64,000 nt of DNA from Mesorhizobium sp. CA14 (GCF_020165195.1 NZ_JAIUHR010000024.1:44114-108113), one strand, 5' to 3'; counted from the stretch's first letter, positions 16,818 to 26,692 are shown. Numbers and translations are program-made. The notes: a model not told the origin generated them from the letters alone.

Positions 16818-17207
16818 TCAGAACACCGACGCCGCCAGCGCGGTATCGTAATATTCCACCATCTCGATGATCTCGCCGTCGCGCACCGTCCAGAAATTGG
16901 CGGTGCGCATGATGAGCTCCTCGCCGGTGGCGCGGCGCGTCATGTGGATCTCGACCTGCGCGGCGACCTTGTCGCCGCCGTCGATGATCTCGACCGGAAC
17001 AAAGTGCCGGTACTCGAAGTCGTCGTCGAGCGCCAGGAGCCTGGCGAGGAATTCCTGCTTGCCGTGCGCGGTGCCGGCATGACGCGATTGCCGGGGATCG
17101 GCAATCCAGCGGAACACGACATCTTCGGCGCACCGAGACAAGGCGCCTTCGATGTCGCGGTCTGCATAAGCCTGATAGAGATTGCTGACGATTTCCACTG
17201 CACGCAT
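16818..17207 (-). CDS. NTF2-like / SnoaL-type protein
   Basis: 129 residues, MRAVEIVSNLYQAYADRDIE, DVVFRWIADP, HGKQEFLARLLAL and a C-terminal TANFWTVRDGEIIEMVEYYD: the cone-shaped NTF2-like fold used by polyketide cyclases, isomerases and many unknown proteins. No clear catalytic residues are assignable. Single gene, about 120 bases from the ABC-F gene on the same strand. Confidence 0.83.
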   Translation of the reverse strand: MRAVEIVSNLYQAYADRDIEGALSRCAEDVVFRWIADPRQSRHAGTAHGKQEFLARLLALDDDFEYRHFVPVEIIDGGDKVAAQVEIHMTRRATGEELIMRTANFWTVRDGEIIEMVEYYDTALAASVF

Positions 17208-17328
17208 GGCCCATTCCCTCCATGGCTAAGCAGTTCAGCATGCGCTTTTTTTAGCAAGTGGAAAAGTATCGCCGAGCCGACAGCAACGCCTGTTGGGCCG
17301 GCAGCGCCGGCCCAACAGAGGTATGGTC

Positions 17329-18855
17329 TCAGTTCAGCATCTCGGCGATCGAGCGGAAGAACGCCTCCGGATCATCGACTTCGGTCAGCCGCCGCTTGTC
17401 GATCAGCCAGAAACGGTTGCCGACGGCGCGGATGAAGGAGCGGTCATGCGAGGCAAGCAGGCAGCTTGCCTGATGCTTCAGCAACTCGTCCTCCAATGTT
17501 TCCTGACCGTCGATGTCGAGATGGTTGGTCGGCTCGTCGAGCAGATAGAAATTGGGATGGATGAGCCTGAGCACCAGCATCATCAGCCTCGATCTTTGTC
17601 CGCCGGACAGGACGCCGATCTTCCTCTCCTGCATCTCGATGGCGACGCCGGCGCCGGCGAGCAGCGACCGGGCGCGTTGCTCGCCGACCTCGAAGCGGCG
17701 CGAAACCATCGCCAGGGGCGTGTCGTCGCCATCGATGCCCGACAGCGCCTGATCGCTGTAACCGAGCACGGTCGATGGCGTCACCTTGATGTTTGCAACC
17801 GACCCCGGCTCGGCGACGGCGTCGCGGATCATCGCGATGAAGCGCGTCTTGCCGACGCCGTTGCGGCCAAGCAGCACGATGCGATCGCCTTGGCAGATGT
17901 GGTGCTTGCCGGTCCCGAACAGCAGCGTGCCGTCAGGCGTTTCGACCGCCGCGTCCTCCAGCGTGATCAGCACCTTGGCGTGGGTGCCGCGGTTCGCCAG
18001 CTTGATCGCACCGGCCGAGCGCTCGCGATGCGCTTGTATGGCGGCATCCTCCAGCTTCTCGGCCCGTTCCTTGAGCTGCCTGGTCTTCACCGTCAAAAGG
18101 TCGCTGCCGGAATTGATGCCGATGTTGTTCAATTTGGCGGCCTGCTTGCGCAGCTGCTGGGCGATCTTCATGTCGCGCTCGAACTTGCGCGCCGTCGAGG
18201 CGTCGAGCTCGTCGAGCGCCTGCCGGGCACGGGAATAGGGCAGCGCGAACACCGGCGACTCTTCCGGGCGCAGGAAAAGCGTTCGGTTGGTGGTGGCGTC
18301 GAGGAAGGCGCGGTCGTGGCTGGCGATGATGACCGGCACGTCGCGCGGCAGCGTGTTGAGCCATGTCTCGAGCTGGCTGATCCTGGCGAGGTCGAGATGA
18401 TTGGTCGGCTCGTCGAGCAGGAGCACGTCCGGATCGGTGACCCAGACGCGGGCGATCAGCGCCAGCCGTTGCCAGCCGCCGCTCAGCGCGCGCATCGGCC
18501 GGCCGCGCATTTCTTCAGGCACGTCGAGGGAGTCGAGAACCACGTCGACGCGCCAGAGTTCGCTCTCGCGCTGTTCGCGCGGCAGGGCATCGGCGACGAC
18601 GTCATGGAAGCTGCGGCCGAGCAGCGCGTCGGGTACGGATTGCTCGACATGGCCGACGCGCAAGCCGCGCGACCTTGCTATATCGCCGGCGGTGGTTTCG
18701 AACGCACCGGCCAGGCATTTGAGAAGTGTGGATTTGCCACGGCCATTGGCCGCGACGATGCCAAGCCGGTCGCCGGCGCCGATGATGAGCTCGAGGTTGG
18801 AGAAGAGCGGCGCACTCATGGTGACGCCGAGGGATTTGAGGCTGATCAGGGCCAT
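17329..18855 (-). CDS. ABC-F family ATP-binding protein
   Basis: 508 residues with two ABC domains and no membrane segments. Domain 1: Walker A GIVAANGRGKSTLL, signature LSGGWQRLALIARV, Walker B DVLLLDEPTNHLD. Domain 2: LLGRNGVGKTRFI, LSGGQRSRLMMLV, FYLLDEPTNHLD. The linker between them is charged and helical (KFERDMKIAQQLRKQ). ABC-F proteins act on ribosomes, in translation control or antibiotic protection; the subgroup cannot be decided here. Start at 18855 (MALISLKSLG) is preferred over a longer frame. Confidence 0.93.
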   Translation of the reverse strand: MALISLKSLGVTMSAPLFSNLELIIGAGDRLGIVAANGRGKSTLLKCLAGAFETTAGDIARSRGLRVGHVEQSVPDALLGRSFHDVVADALPREQRESELWRVDVVLDSLDVPEEMRGRPMRALSGGWQRLALIARVWVTDPDVLLLDEPTNHLDLARISQLETWLNTLPRDVPVIIASHDRAFLDATTNRTLFLRPEESPVFALPYSRARQALDELDASTARKFERDMKIAQQLRKQAAKLNNIGINSGSDLLTVKTRQLKERAEKLEDAAIQAHRERSAGAIKLANRGTHAKVLITLEDAAVETPDGTLLFGTGKHHICQGDRIVLLGRNGVGKTRFIAMIRDAVAEPGSVANIKVTPSTVLGYSDQALSGIDGDDTPLAMVSRRFEVGEQRARSLLAGAGVAIEMQERKIGVLSGGQRSRLMMLVLRLIHPNFYLLDEPTNHLDIDGQETLEDELLKHQASCLLASHDRSFIRAVGNRFWLIDKRRLTEVDDPEAFFRSIAEMLN

Positions 18856-19097
18856 CTCGATTTCTCTGGTCTGCCCGGAGGAACTCGGGCTGTGATGCAC
18901 TTTGACGGTGCGCCGGCGGGCCATCAGGCCCGGTTCAGCGGTACCACGAAGGGCAGACCAAAAATCGAAGCGGGAAAACCCGGACCGTCCTGGTCAGCCC
19001 TGCAAGCAAGCTCGCAGGGCACAGACAGGGCCGCGCTGACGGTAGCGATAAAAATGCACGCAGCCCTCCTTTCTGGACGTTCGAGTATGGGCAGGGG

Positions 19098-20015
19098 TTA
19101 CACCAAAGGCGCGGCCGATGGCAATGGTGCAGCCTGGGGCAGCGATTTGGCCCGTCGCGGAAAAGGGTCGAGAACGAGCATGCAGCCGGCAATGATCGCG
19201 ACCGCGCCAAAACCCTGCACGGCCGAGAGCGGCTCCTTGAGCAGCATCGTGCCGACCAGGACGGCGACCACCGTGACCGCGAATTCGACGCTGATCGCCC
19301 TGGTGGCGCCGATGCTCGCGACGAGACGGAAATAGACGACATAGGTCAGCGCGCTCATCACGCAGCTCAGGATGGCGAGATAGAGGAAATCGACGATGTG
19401 CGGCATCGCCGGCACCGGTACGAAGAACAACAAGGGCAACGTCATCAGCCCGCCGAAAAGGAAAGCCGCGCTGGTGACTTCGAGCGAACCGACCGAGCGG
19501 AGGTGGCGGCTGACATAATTGCTGCCGAAGGCCGCCGAAAACGAGCTGAACAGCGAAGCGGCGCAACCGATGAGGAAAGACGGCGTCACCGGGACCGCAG
19601 GGAAGCCGACCAGAAGCCCGATGCCGGCCGTGCCGATCAGCAGCCCTGACAGTCCGCGCAGCATGATGCGCTCCAGGCCCCACAGCTGGCCGAGGATCAT
19701 CGAAAAGAGCGGGATGGCGGCGACGAGGATGGCGGCCATTGCGGTGCCGATACGCGGTGTGGCGAAGGAAAGCCCGATCAGCTGGGCGGCGACCGTGGTA
19801 GCGCCGACCGCCGCGAAGTGGCGCCAGCCGGCGCTGAAGTCGAGCCGCCGGCGCGTGGCCGTCGCCAGCAGAAACAGCGCGCCGCCGGCAATCAAGGCAC
19901 GCAACGTCACCGCGCCGATCCAGCCGAAGGCCTGAACCGTTTTCAGCAGAACAAGAAAGGACAGCCCCCAGGTCAGGGCCAGGAAGACATAGGACGCGAT
20001 GTCTCTGGGTTTCAT
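19098..20015 (-). CDS. EamA/DMT-family transporter
   Basis: 305 residues forming ten hydrophobic helices in two EamA repeats; the first begins YVFLALTWGLSFLVLLKT and the second is marked by SVEFAVTVVAVLVGTMLLKEPLSAVQ. Members export amino acids, metabolites or drugs across the inner membrane; substrate unknown. Start at 20015 (MKPRDIASY) fits the first helix; an upstream extension is Arg-rich and unlikely. Confidence 0.9.
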   Translation of the reverse strand: MKPRDIASYVFLALTWGLSFLVLLKTVQAFGWIGAVTLRALIAGGALFLLATATRRRLDFSAGWRHFAAVGATTVAAQLIGLSFATPRIGTAMAAILVAAIPLFSMILGQLWGLERIMLRGLSGLLIGTAGIGLLVGFPAVPVTPSFLIGCAASLFSSFSAAFGSNYVSRHLRSVGSLEVTSAAFLFGGLMTLPLLFFVPVPAMPHIVDFLYLAILSCVMSALTYVVYFRLVASIGATRAISVEFAVTVVAVLVGTMLLKEPLSAVQGFGAVAIIAGCMLVLDPFPRRAKSLPQAAPLPSAAPLV

Positions 20016-20137
20016 GTCGGCGGCGGCGAGGATTGAGAGCGGAGGGCGGAGCCGTCGCCTAGCGTTTGCGCGTGCGCATGGCAAGCGGCGGCTGATGGGC
20101 CAGCTTGCTTCCCGCCTCGTGGCCGCCAGCGATGTCC

Positions 20138-23100
20138 TTACTGTCCTGGCCGTCCCGTCTTGCTCGGCCGCCGTTTCTGACGGCGCTCGTCTGCCGGATC
20201 CTCGTAGGAGCCGATGCCTGAGCGTTGGCGGACGATGGGCTTGTCGTCGCGCGCTTCGGTTCTGGCGGCACTCGCCTCCGGCGAGACCGGCTGCGGCTTC
20301 GTCGGCTTCTTGCCCTCGACCGGCTTCTCCGTGCGCCGCACCGTCATCTCGTCGAGCGAGTTCTTGCGGAACAATGGCTTGGCCCGGTCGCCGGGAATGC
20401 CGAAATCGGAGCCATGCGCTTCCTGCGCGCTCTGCTTCTTGAACAGCGAGCGTGACACCGCGCCGGCGGGCGTCGCCATGTCCGTGCCGGGTCCCATGTC
20501 GTCGATTGACGGCTTGGCGAAGAGCGGTTTCTTCACCGGCACGGCGCCGTCGGCGCCCATCTCGTCGAGATGCGGCTTGCGGAACAGGTTGGGCCGGGCA
20601 GCCTTTGCCGCCTCTTCGGCGGCGCGTGCCTCATCGAGCCTGCGGAAGCGCTCCTGTTCCTCGACCGTACGGTGTCTGGCCACGCCCTTGTTGTGCTTGC
20701 CCTTTTCGCGGCCTGAGGCAGGACTTTGGCTTTCCACCTCGCGCGCCAGCGGGTCGTCGGAGATGGCAAGCTCCATCTCGCGCAGCCGCTTGATCTCGTC
20801 GCGGATGCGGGCGGCCTTCTCGAAGTCGAGATTGGCGGCGGCGTCGCGCATCTGCTTGTCCAGCGCCTCGAGATGCGTCTTCAAATTGTTGCCGATCATG
20901 GCGCCGGCATCGTCGGTGAACTGCGAGATGTCGGCGCGGACATGGTCCTTCTCGTAGACCGAGTCGAGGATATCGGCGATGCGCGACTTGACCGATTCCG
21001 GCGTGATGCCGTTGGCGGCGTTCCACTCCATCTGCTTCTCGCGGCGACGGTTGGTCTCCGCCATCGCCCGTTCCATCGAGCCGGTGATCTGGTCGGCATA
21101 GAGGATGACCTTGCCGTCGACGTTGCGGGCGGCGCGGCCGATGGTCTGGATCAGCGAGGTCTCCGAGCGCAAAAAACCTTCCTTGTCGGCATCGAGGATG
21201 GCGACGAAGCCGCATTCGGGAATGTCGAGGCCCTCGCGCAACAGGTTGATGCCGACCAGCACGTCGAAGGCGCCGAGACGCAGGTCGCGCAGGATCTCGA
21301 TGCGCTCCAGCGTGTCGATGTCGGAATGCATGTAGCGGACGCGGATGCCGTTCTCGTGCAGATATTCCGTGAGGTCCTCGGCCATGCGCTTGGTCAGCAC
21401 CGTCACCAGCGTGCGATAACCGGCCCGGGTGGTGTCGCGGATCTCGCCGACGACATCGTCGACCTGGCTCTTGGCGGGACGCACCTCGACCGGCGGATCG
21501 ATCAGGCCGGTCGGGCGGATGACCTGCTCGGCGAAGACGCCGCCGGACTGATCGAGCTCCCAGGCGCCGGGCGTCGCCGAAACCGCGACCGACAGCGGGC
21601 GCATGGCGTCCCATTCCTCGAAGCGCAGCGGCCGGTTGTCCATGCAGGAGGGCAGGCGGAAACCATATTCGGCCAGCGTCGCCTTGCGGCGAAAGTCGCC
21701 GCGATACATGCCGCCGATCTGCGGTACGGTGACATGGCTTTCGTCGATGAAGATCAGTGCATTGTCGGGCACATATTCGAACAAGGTCGGCGGCGGATCG
21801 CCCGGCCGGCGGCCGGTGAGGTAACGCGAATAGTTCTCGATGCCGGCGCAGGAGCCGGTCGCCTCCAACATCTCCAGGTCGAAGCGCGTGCGCTGTTCCA
21901 GCCGCTGCGCTTCCAGCAAACGGCCAGCCTTTTCAAGCTCTTGCAGGCGATGCTGCAGCTCTTCCTTGATCGACTTGATGGCTTGATTCAAGGTCGGGCG
22001 CGGGGTCACATAGTGCGAGTTGGCGTAAATCTTGACGCTCTTCAGCTCGCCGGTCTTCTGGCCGGTGAGCGGATCGAATTCGGTGATCTGCTCGATCTCG
22101 TCGCCGAACATCGAGATGCGCCAGGCGCGGTCTTCCAGGTGGGCGGGGAAGATCTCGATCGTGTCGCCGCGCACGCGAAACGAGCCGCGCACGAAGTTGA
22201 TGTCCTGGCGCTTGTATTGCTGGGCGACGAGATCGGCGAGAAGCGAGCGCTGGTCGAGCCGGTCGCCGACCTGCATCTGGAAGGTCATCGCCGTATAGGT
22301 CTCGACCGAGCCGATACCGTAGATGCAGGACACCGAAGCGACGATGATGACGTCGTCGCGCTCCAGCAGCGAGCGCGTCGCCGAGTGGCGCATGCGGTCG
22401 ATCTGCTCGTTGATCGAGGATTCCTTCTCGATATAGGTGTCGGTGCGCGGGACGTAGGCCTCCGGCTGGTAGTAGTCGTAATAGGAGACGAAATACTCGA
22501 CCGCGTTCTCTGGGAAGAACTTCTTGAACTCGGCATAGAGCTGCGCGGCCAGCGTCTTGTTCGGCGCCAGGATCAGGGCAGGGCGCTGCGTCTCCTCGAT
22601 CACCTTGGCCATGGTGAAGGTCTTGCCCGAGCCGGTGACGCCGAGCAGCACCTGGGTGCGGTCGTTCCGGTCGACGCCTTCGACGAGGTCCTTGATGGCG
22701 GTCGGCTGGTCGCCGGCGGGCTCGAAATCCGACACCATCTTGATGGCGATGCCGCCTTCGGACTTTTCCGGCCGGGCCGGGCGGTGCGGCGTCCAGAGTT
22801 GGCCGTCCTTGTGCAGCGGATTGCCGGATTCGATCAGCGCCGAGAGCGCCGCCACTGTTGCAGTGACGCCGCTGGAGGAAACCGACTCGGCATCTTCGAG
22901 GCTGATGTCGAGGCCGGCCACCGGGTTGAGCCCGGCGGCCGCGCGCTCCTTGGCCGAGGCAGCGCCGCCCATCGAAGTGCCGCGCGCGGTGCGCCCGGGC
23001 GCTGATGAGCGTTCAGGAATCTTCTTCGGGGCTTTCGCCTTCGGCTGCTTTTCCGCCTCGCGCTCGATCTGTCCGGCCCAATCGGAGATCGAGCCGGTCA

Positions 23101-23248
23101 GCGGCGCGCCGGCAAAATCGGCCTGCGGCGCTTCCGCAAAGCCGCCGGGCTCCAGCGGTTCGGCGGCATCGAGGAATTCGGTCAGCGGACTGCGCCGCTT
23201 CGGCGCGCCGTCTTGCGAAGGCGTCTTCTTGTCAGGATGTCTGGCCAT
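20138..23248 (-). CDS. uvrB: excinuclease ABC subunit B with long N- and C-terminal extensions
   Basis: 1036 residues, about 370 more than E. coli UvrB. The first 165 residues are a low-complexity extension. The UvrB core starts MVSDFEPAGDQPTAI with Walker A GVTGSGKT at 203-210, the damage-binding beta-hairpin YYDYYQPEAYVP, helicase motifs (FIDESHV, GRAARN) and a UvrC-binding UVR domain (NLDFEKAARIRDEIK) near residue 810. After it a disordered tail of about 190 residues carries four copies of an LF-K-x-DEM-like motif. UvrB loads on damaged DNA with UvrA and recruits UvrC. The ATG at 23248 is consistent with long rhizobial UvrB proteins. Confidence 0.96.
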   Translation of the reverse strand: MARHPDKKTPSQDGAPKRRSPLTEFLDAAEPLEPGGFAEAPQADFAGAPLTGSISDWAGQIEREAEKQPKAKAPKKIPERSSAPGRTARGTSMGGAASAKERAAAGLNPVAGLDISLEDAESVSSSGVTATVAALSALIESGNPLHKDGQLWTPHRPARPEKSEGGIAIKMVSDFEPAGDQPTAIKDLVEGVDRNDRTQVLLGVTGSGKTFTMAKVIEETQRPALILAPNKTLAAQLYAEFKKFFPENAVEYFVSYYDYYQPEAYVPRTDTYIEKESSINEQIDRMRHSATRSLLERDDVIIVASVSCIYGIGSVETYTAMTFQMQVGDRLDQRSLLADLVAQQYKRQDINFVRGSFRVRGDTIEIFPAHLEDRAWRISMFGDEIEQITEFDPLTGQKTGELKSVKIYANSHYVTPRPTLNQAIKSIKEELQHRLQELEKAGRLLEAQRLEQRTRFDLEMLEATGSCAGIENYSRYLTGRRPGDPPPTLFEYVPDNALIFIDESHVTVPQIGGMYRGDFRRKATLAEYGFRLPSCMDNRPLRFEEWDAMRPLSVAVSATPGAWELDQSGGVFAEQVIRPTGLIDPPVEVRPAKSQVDDVVGEIRDTTRAGYRTLVTVLTKRMAEDLTEYLHENGIRVRYMHSDIDTLERIEILRDLRLGAFDVLVGINLLREGLDIPECGFVAILDADKEGFLRSETSLIQTIGRAARNVDGKVILYADQITGSMERAMAETNRRREKQMEWNAANGITPESVKSRIADILDSVYEKDHVRADISQFTDDAGAMIGNNLKTHLEALDKQMRDAAANLDFEKAARIRDEIKRLREMELAISDDPLAREVESQSPASGREKGKHNKGVARHRTVEEQERFRRLDEARAAEEAAKAARPNLFRKPHLDEMGADGAVPVKKPLFAKPSIDDMGPGTDMATPAGAVSRSLFKKQSAQEAHGSDFGIPGDRAKPLFRKNSLDEMTVRRTEKPVEGKKPTKPQPVSPEASAARTEARDDKPIVRQRSGIGSYEDPADERRQKRRPSKTGRPGQ

Positions 23249-23379
23249 GGCCCGAATATGGGTGGACTCGGCCGAAATGGAAAGAGCCGAGTGAAAGGGC
23301 TCCGGCCGCGCGTGGACGCTGCTGACAGGAGGCTGTCAGGAGAGGCGTCATGATGCGATGGGGAAGGCTAACGCCGACC

Positions 23380-23555
23380 AGGTTCCTCTCCCCCGCCGCA
23401 GGCGGGGGAGAGGTGTCCGCGAAGCGGACGGAGAGGGGGCTTCGTAAGGCGTAAGCCCTTCTCTTCGAGGCGCTTTGCCGCTCGAACCGGCGCCCCCCTC
23501 TCCGTCTCGGCTTCGCCGAGCCACCTCTCCCCCATTTCATGGGGGCGAGGAACCT
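23380..23555. repeat. 176-bp palindromic repeat upstream of uvrB
   Basis: Ends are inverted: AGGTTCCTC (23380-23388) and GAGGAACCT (23547-23555). Inside, several hairpins alternate, including CTCCCCCGCC/GGCGGGGGAG at 23388-23412 and CGGCTTCGCCG at 23508-23519. No coding capacity. This type of large multi-hairpin element is common in rhizobial intergenic regions. Confidence 0.8.
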
Positions 23556-23568
23556 AAGATCGCGGGCC

Positions 23569-24825
23569 TCAATTGAACCACAGCGCAAACGTCAAAAAGC
23601 CAGCGCCGCCGAATTCGCGCTGGATCTGGTCGAAATCGTCGCTGGTGAGGATTTTTCCGCTTTCGAGATAGGGCGCGATGCCGGGGCCGGTGATCGAAAG
23701 GACCAGGTCAAAAGGTTTCGGCTCGTCGAAGAAGCGCTTCATGTTGATGCCCTTGCCGGCGATGCGGAAATGCGGCAGCAGCGCGCGACCTTCGAGAAGA
23801 TCCTCGGCTACCGTCAGCGTGGCGAGCCAGGCTTGCACCTGTTCCTCGCCGACCTCGAGGCCGGTCAGCGGGTTGATGCCTTTCTGCTGCGGTCCCGGCA
23901 GCCATTCACGGTCATTGTCGGTCTCGGCCAGGATCGATTTCCAGTCTTCGCGCGACAGGCGGATCATCTCCAGCAGGTGGCGTCGCGCGGCCTGCCGGCG
24001 TTCCGGCTCGATCACCGGCCAGTTGACGAGATGCACCAGCGAAATGAAGTCGGCGAAGCGCCATTCCAAGGCGAACATGTTGCCGCTCATGCCGCCGTCC
24101 AGTGGCACGAGCGTATCCTGCAATGGCAGTTTCGCACGCGGGAACAACATGTGGAACGAGCCGTCGAAGGCATTGCGGAAATCGTGCGCCAGCCAGAAAT
24201 CGGCCTGCGCCATCAGGAACTCGGCATAGCCTTGCAGCCAAAAACCGTCGGCGCGGTCGAAGCGGAAGGTGAGCGAAGGCGCGGCATCGTTTATGTCGAC
24301 GCTGCCGCGTGAGAGCGACGCCATGATGGCGGCGATGCTTTCGTCGGGCGCGAGCTTGCCATCTTCGTTGAGGTCGATGCCGACATGGGTGAGGTCGACC
24401 ACCATGCCGATATCGGCATCTTTTGGCACGGAGCCGAGCCTGGCGGCGGATTTTTCGAGCCGGTCGCGGAAGGCGACCAGGATGGCGCGGAATTCTTCGT
24501 AGGTCAGCGGCTGCGGGTTAGGATTGTCGGGCACGGGCAACCGCATCAGCGGCAGCATGAAGGATTTCGGGCTCTCGAAACCGTGGCGATGCAGGGCGCC
24601 GGCGAGGAGCTCGAGCGCGGTGAAGAATTCGCCGGCGCCGGCCGCATAGGCCGCGGCCGGGTCCCTGGCCGCTGCCGCCTCCAACGTCGACAGCGCCGTG
24701 TTCCGGTCGGCCACGCTCTTTGCCTCGAACATGGACTTGGCCGCGTCCGGCATCTCCGCCCAGGCAATGGACGCCGGCGGGAATGCAAACAAGGCTGCTG
24801 CAAGGATCACTCTACGCATCGTCAT
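23569..24825 (-). CDS. exported protein with EF-hand-like loop, function unknown
   Basis: 418 residues. A signal peptide (MTMRRVILAAALFAFPPASI, cleavage after AWA) and a mature helical protein. A DLNEDGKLAPDES segment at about residue 165 matches a calcium-binding EF-hand loop. Aromatic-rich stretches such as FWLQGYAEFLMAQADFW and FALEWRFADFISLVHLVNWP recur. No enzyme motif is recognised. The frame extends upstream through the divergent promoter region, but the signal peptide and a GGAGGG box fix the start at 24825 or six bases later. Divergent from the CapA-like gene. Confidence 0.78.
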   Translation of the reverse strand: MTMRRVILAAALFAFPPASIAWAEMPDAAKSMFEAKSVADRNTALSTLEAAAARDPAAAYAAGAGEFFTALELLAGALHRHGFESPKSFMLPLMRLPVPDNPNPQPLTYEEFRAILVAFRDRLEKSAARLGSVPKDADIGMVVDLTHVGIDLNEDGKLAPDESIAAIMASLSRGSVDINDAAPSLTFRFDRADGFWLQGYAEFLMAQADFWLAHDFRNAFDGSFHMLFPRAKLPLQDTLVPLDGGMSGNMFALEWRFADFISLVHLVNWPVIEPERRQAARRHLLEMIRLSREDWKSILAETDNDREWLPGPQQKGINPLTGLEVGEEQVQAWLATLTVAEDLLEGRALLPHFRIAGKGINMKRFFDEPKPFDLVLSITGPGIAPYLESGKILTSDDFDQIQREFGGAGFLTFALWFN

Positions 24826-24950
24826 CGCCCTCCACTTCTCGCGAGCATACACGGATTTCGGTCTGTCCGAGATGCCCGCCGCGGGATCCCCAGCAACCCG
24901 CTTCAACCGGCCCGTCAGACAGTCTACACAGGGCGAAACTGGATGGGCCC

Positions 24951-26024
24951 GTGTCGAACTATCCGCTTGCCTATAAACTGTCCTGGCTGCCGCGCCTGCT
25001 GAGACCATCGCTTGCGGGCGACAGAAGCGGCTTCGCGGCGCCCGCGGCGACGCTGCTCGATCCGCAGCCCACACGGAAGGTGCGGCTGGCCTTCGTCGGC
25101 GACATTTCGGCCGTCGCCAATCGCGATGCGCCGGAGTGCGATCCGGTGATCGCCGCGCTGCTTTCGTCCGCCGACATCGTGATCGGCAATTGCGAAAGTC
25201 CGATCGTCGAACGCGCACGCGCGGTCATGGGCACGCGGCTCGGCACGCATCATGCGATGAGCGAGCATTTCCTGGCCGATGCGCTCGCAGCCGCCGGCAT
25301 CGCGCGCGACAGGCTCGTTCTGTCCCTGGCCAACAACCATATGCTCGATCAGGGCATCGCCGGTTTCGAGGAAACGCTCGCGGCGCTGAACCGGCTCGGG
25401 ATCCGAACCATCGGCACGGTTGCCGGCGGGCACGTCCAGCGTCATGCGGCCGGATCGCTGGCGATCGGCTTTGCGGCTTTCACGCTCTGGCGCAACACGG
25501 ACGCCGCGCCGTTCGAAGAACGTATCTCGATGCATGCCGCCGAATGGCCGAGCGACGCCGTTTCCGGCATCGATCTCATCTGCGCCGTGCCGCACTGGGA
25601 TTGGGAGTTCCGGCATTTTCCACGACCTGCGACCCGGGCGCTCGCGAGGCGACTGGCGGATCACGGCGTCCGGCTGATCGCCGGGCATCACGCCCATGTC
25701 TTGCAGCCCGCCGAGCGCATCGACGACAGCGTGATCGCCTATGGGCTTGGCGATTTCCTCGGAACCGCCCTTGCCAGGCAGCCATGGCCGGCACAGATCA
25801 GCTCGATATTCGTTGTCGATGTCAGCGCCGATCCGGCCACTCGCGGCGCCATCGCCGCCTACCGGATGCATTTCTTCATGCGCCTGCGAGCAGGCAACCA
25901 TGAGCGGCTGGTGCCTGTCGAGGCTCTGGATGGCGCGCTCAAGCAGCGGGTCGCGGCCCGACTGGTGGCGATTTTTCCCACGTCGGAGCGCAAGATCGGC
26001 GCGCGAGATGAAGTGGCCGGATAG
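24951..26024 (+). CDS. CapA-family metallophosphatase-fold protein
   Basis: 357 residues of the CapA/PgsA type: LAFVGDISAVA (metal Asp), SADIVIGNCESPIVE, LVLSLANNHMLDQGIAGFEETL, ICAVPHWDWEFRH and VRLIAGHHAHVLQPAERID then IAYGLGDFLG. CapA is required for poly-gamma-glutamate capsule in Bacillus, but homologues without other cap genes are widespread and of unclear role; none of the partner genes is here. The start is the GTG at 24951, chosen because the frame before it is an uninformative shadow; the ribosome-binding site is weak. Confidence 0.82.
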   Translation: MSNYPLAYKLSWLPRLLRPSLAGDRSGFAAPAATLLDPQPTRKVRLAFVGDISAVANRDAPECDPVIAALLSSADIVIGNCESPIVERARAVMGTRLGTHHAMSEHFLADALAAAGIARDRLVLSLANNHMLDQGIAGFEETLAALNRLGIRTIGTVAGGHVQRHAAGSLAIGFAAFTLWRNTDAAPFEERISMHAAEWPSDAVSGIDLICAVPHWDWEFRHFPRPATRALARRLADHGVRLIAGHHAHVLQPAERIDDSVIAYGLGDFLGTALARQPWPAQISSIFVVDVSADPATRGAIAAYRMHFFMRLRAGNHERLVPVEALDGALKQRVAARLVAIFPTSERKIGARDEVAG

Positions 26025-26027
26025 GGT

Positions 26028-26510
26028 TCAGCAATCGAAGCCGTATGCAGAACGCATGTACTCGGCCTCTTCCTTCGACATCTTCTTGAGCATCACGCAG
26101 ACGGTGAAGCTGCCGACCTGGCGGCCGTTCTTGGTGTAGCCCCAGTCGGAGATGTCGTCCCTGGTGAATTCGATGTTCTGGCCAAGGACGACGTTGCGAA
26201 CGATCTCCGGCTCGTTCGCCAATATGCCGACGAAGCCGTCGGCGGTCCGCTTGAAGGGAATGACCCAGAAATGCTCCGTCGCCTTTCCGTCGACGATCAT
26301 CACCTTCAGCTTGAACTTGTCGGTCCCCGGCGGCGGAGCGTCGGACAAAGCCAGGAATTCATCCAGGCTGGATCGCGCCTTCTCGATCGCCGCCGCCATG
26401 TCGGCGTCGTCGGAGGTGATCACCATGGCCTTGTCGTCGCCTTCCGCCCGGGCATGCAAGGGAGCGAGCGCCAGCAGCAGGGATAACGCGGTACGAACGG
26501 CAATTGTCAT
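26028..26510 (-). CDS. exported DUF2314 (YegJ-like) protein
   Basis: 160 residues. A signal peptide (MTIAVRTALSLLLALAPLHA) precedes the DUF2314 domain: MAAAIEKARSSLDEFLAL, FKLKVMIVDGKATEHFWV, GFVGILANEPEIVRNVVLGQ and DISDWGYTKNGRQVGSFTVCVML. Function is not known. It converges on the CapA-like gene with only three bases between stops. A half-palindrome lies in the region upstream. Confidence 0.88.
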   Translation of the reverse strand: MTIAVRTALSLLLALAPLHARAEGDDKAMVITSDDADMAAAIEKARSSLDEFLALSDAPPPGTDKFKLKVMIVDGKATEHFWVIPFKRTADGFVGILANEPEIVRNVVLGQNIEFTRDDISDWGYTKNGRQVGSFTVCVMLKKMSKEEAEYMRSAYGFDC

Positions 26511-26658
26511 GACGCCCCCCGGTGAAGGCCAACATCCTGGTGCGTTATCTTCGGGCAATGTGTCGGCTTAATCAATCCGATCTGCGGTTGCGAAGCGGCC
26601 TTACGCCATTGTCATCGGGCAATGATAAGAGAGCGGCTTCGCCGTAACTTTCTGCTCG

Positions 26659-26681
26659 GTCTGACCTGAATCTCAACGCGC
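26659..26681. repeat. half-site of the ...CTGACCTGAAT... palindromic family
   Basis: GGTCTGACCTGAATCTC matches one end of the element at 53786-53906 and the end of the palindrome at 15348-15375. No opposite arm is seen nearby, so it looks like a remnant. Confidence 0.45.
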
Positions 26682-26692
26682 CCTGGACGGGC

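Noticed and set aside
17293..19335. Plus-strand 680-residue open frame over the ABC-F gene
   Set aside because: Antisense to an intact ABC-F gene, no recognisable domain, no ribosome-binding site.
20726..23005. Plus-strand 759-residue open frame inside uvrB
   Set aside because: Antisense shadow of UvrB; composition typical of reverse-complement translation.
24720..24950. 77-residue N-terminal extension of the CapA-like protein
   Set aside because: It lies antisense to the signal peptide of the divergent gene and has no hydrophobic leader or domain; start placed at the GTG at 24951.
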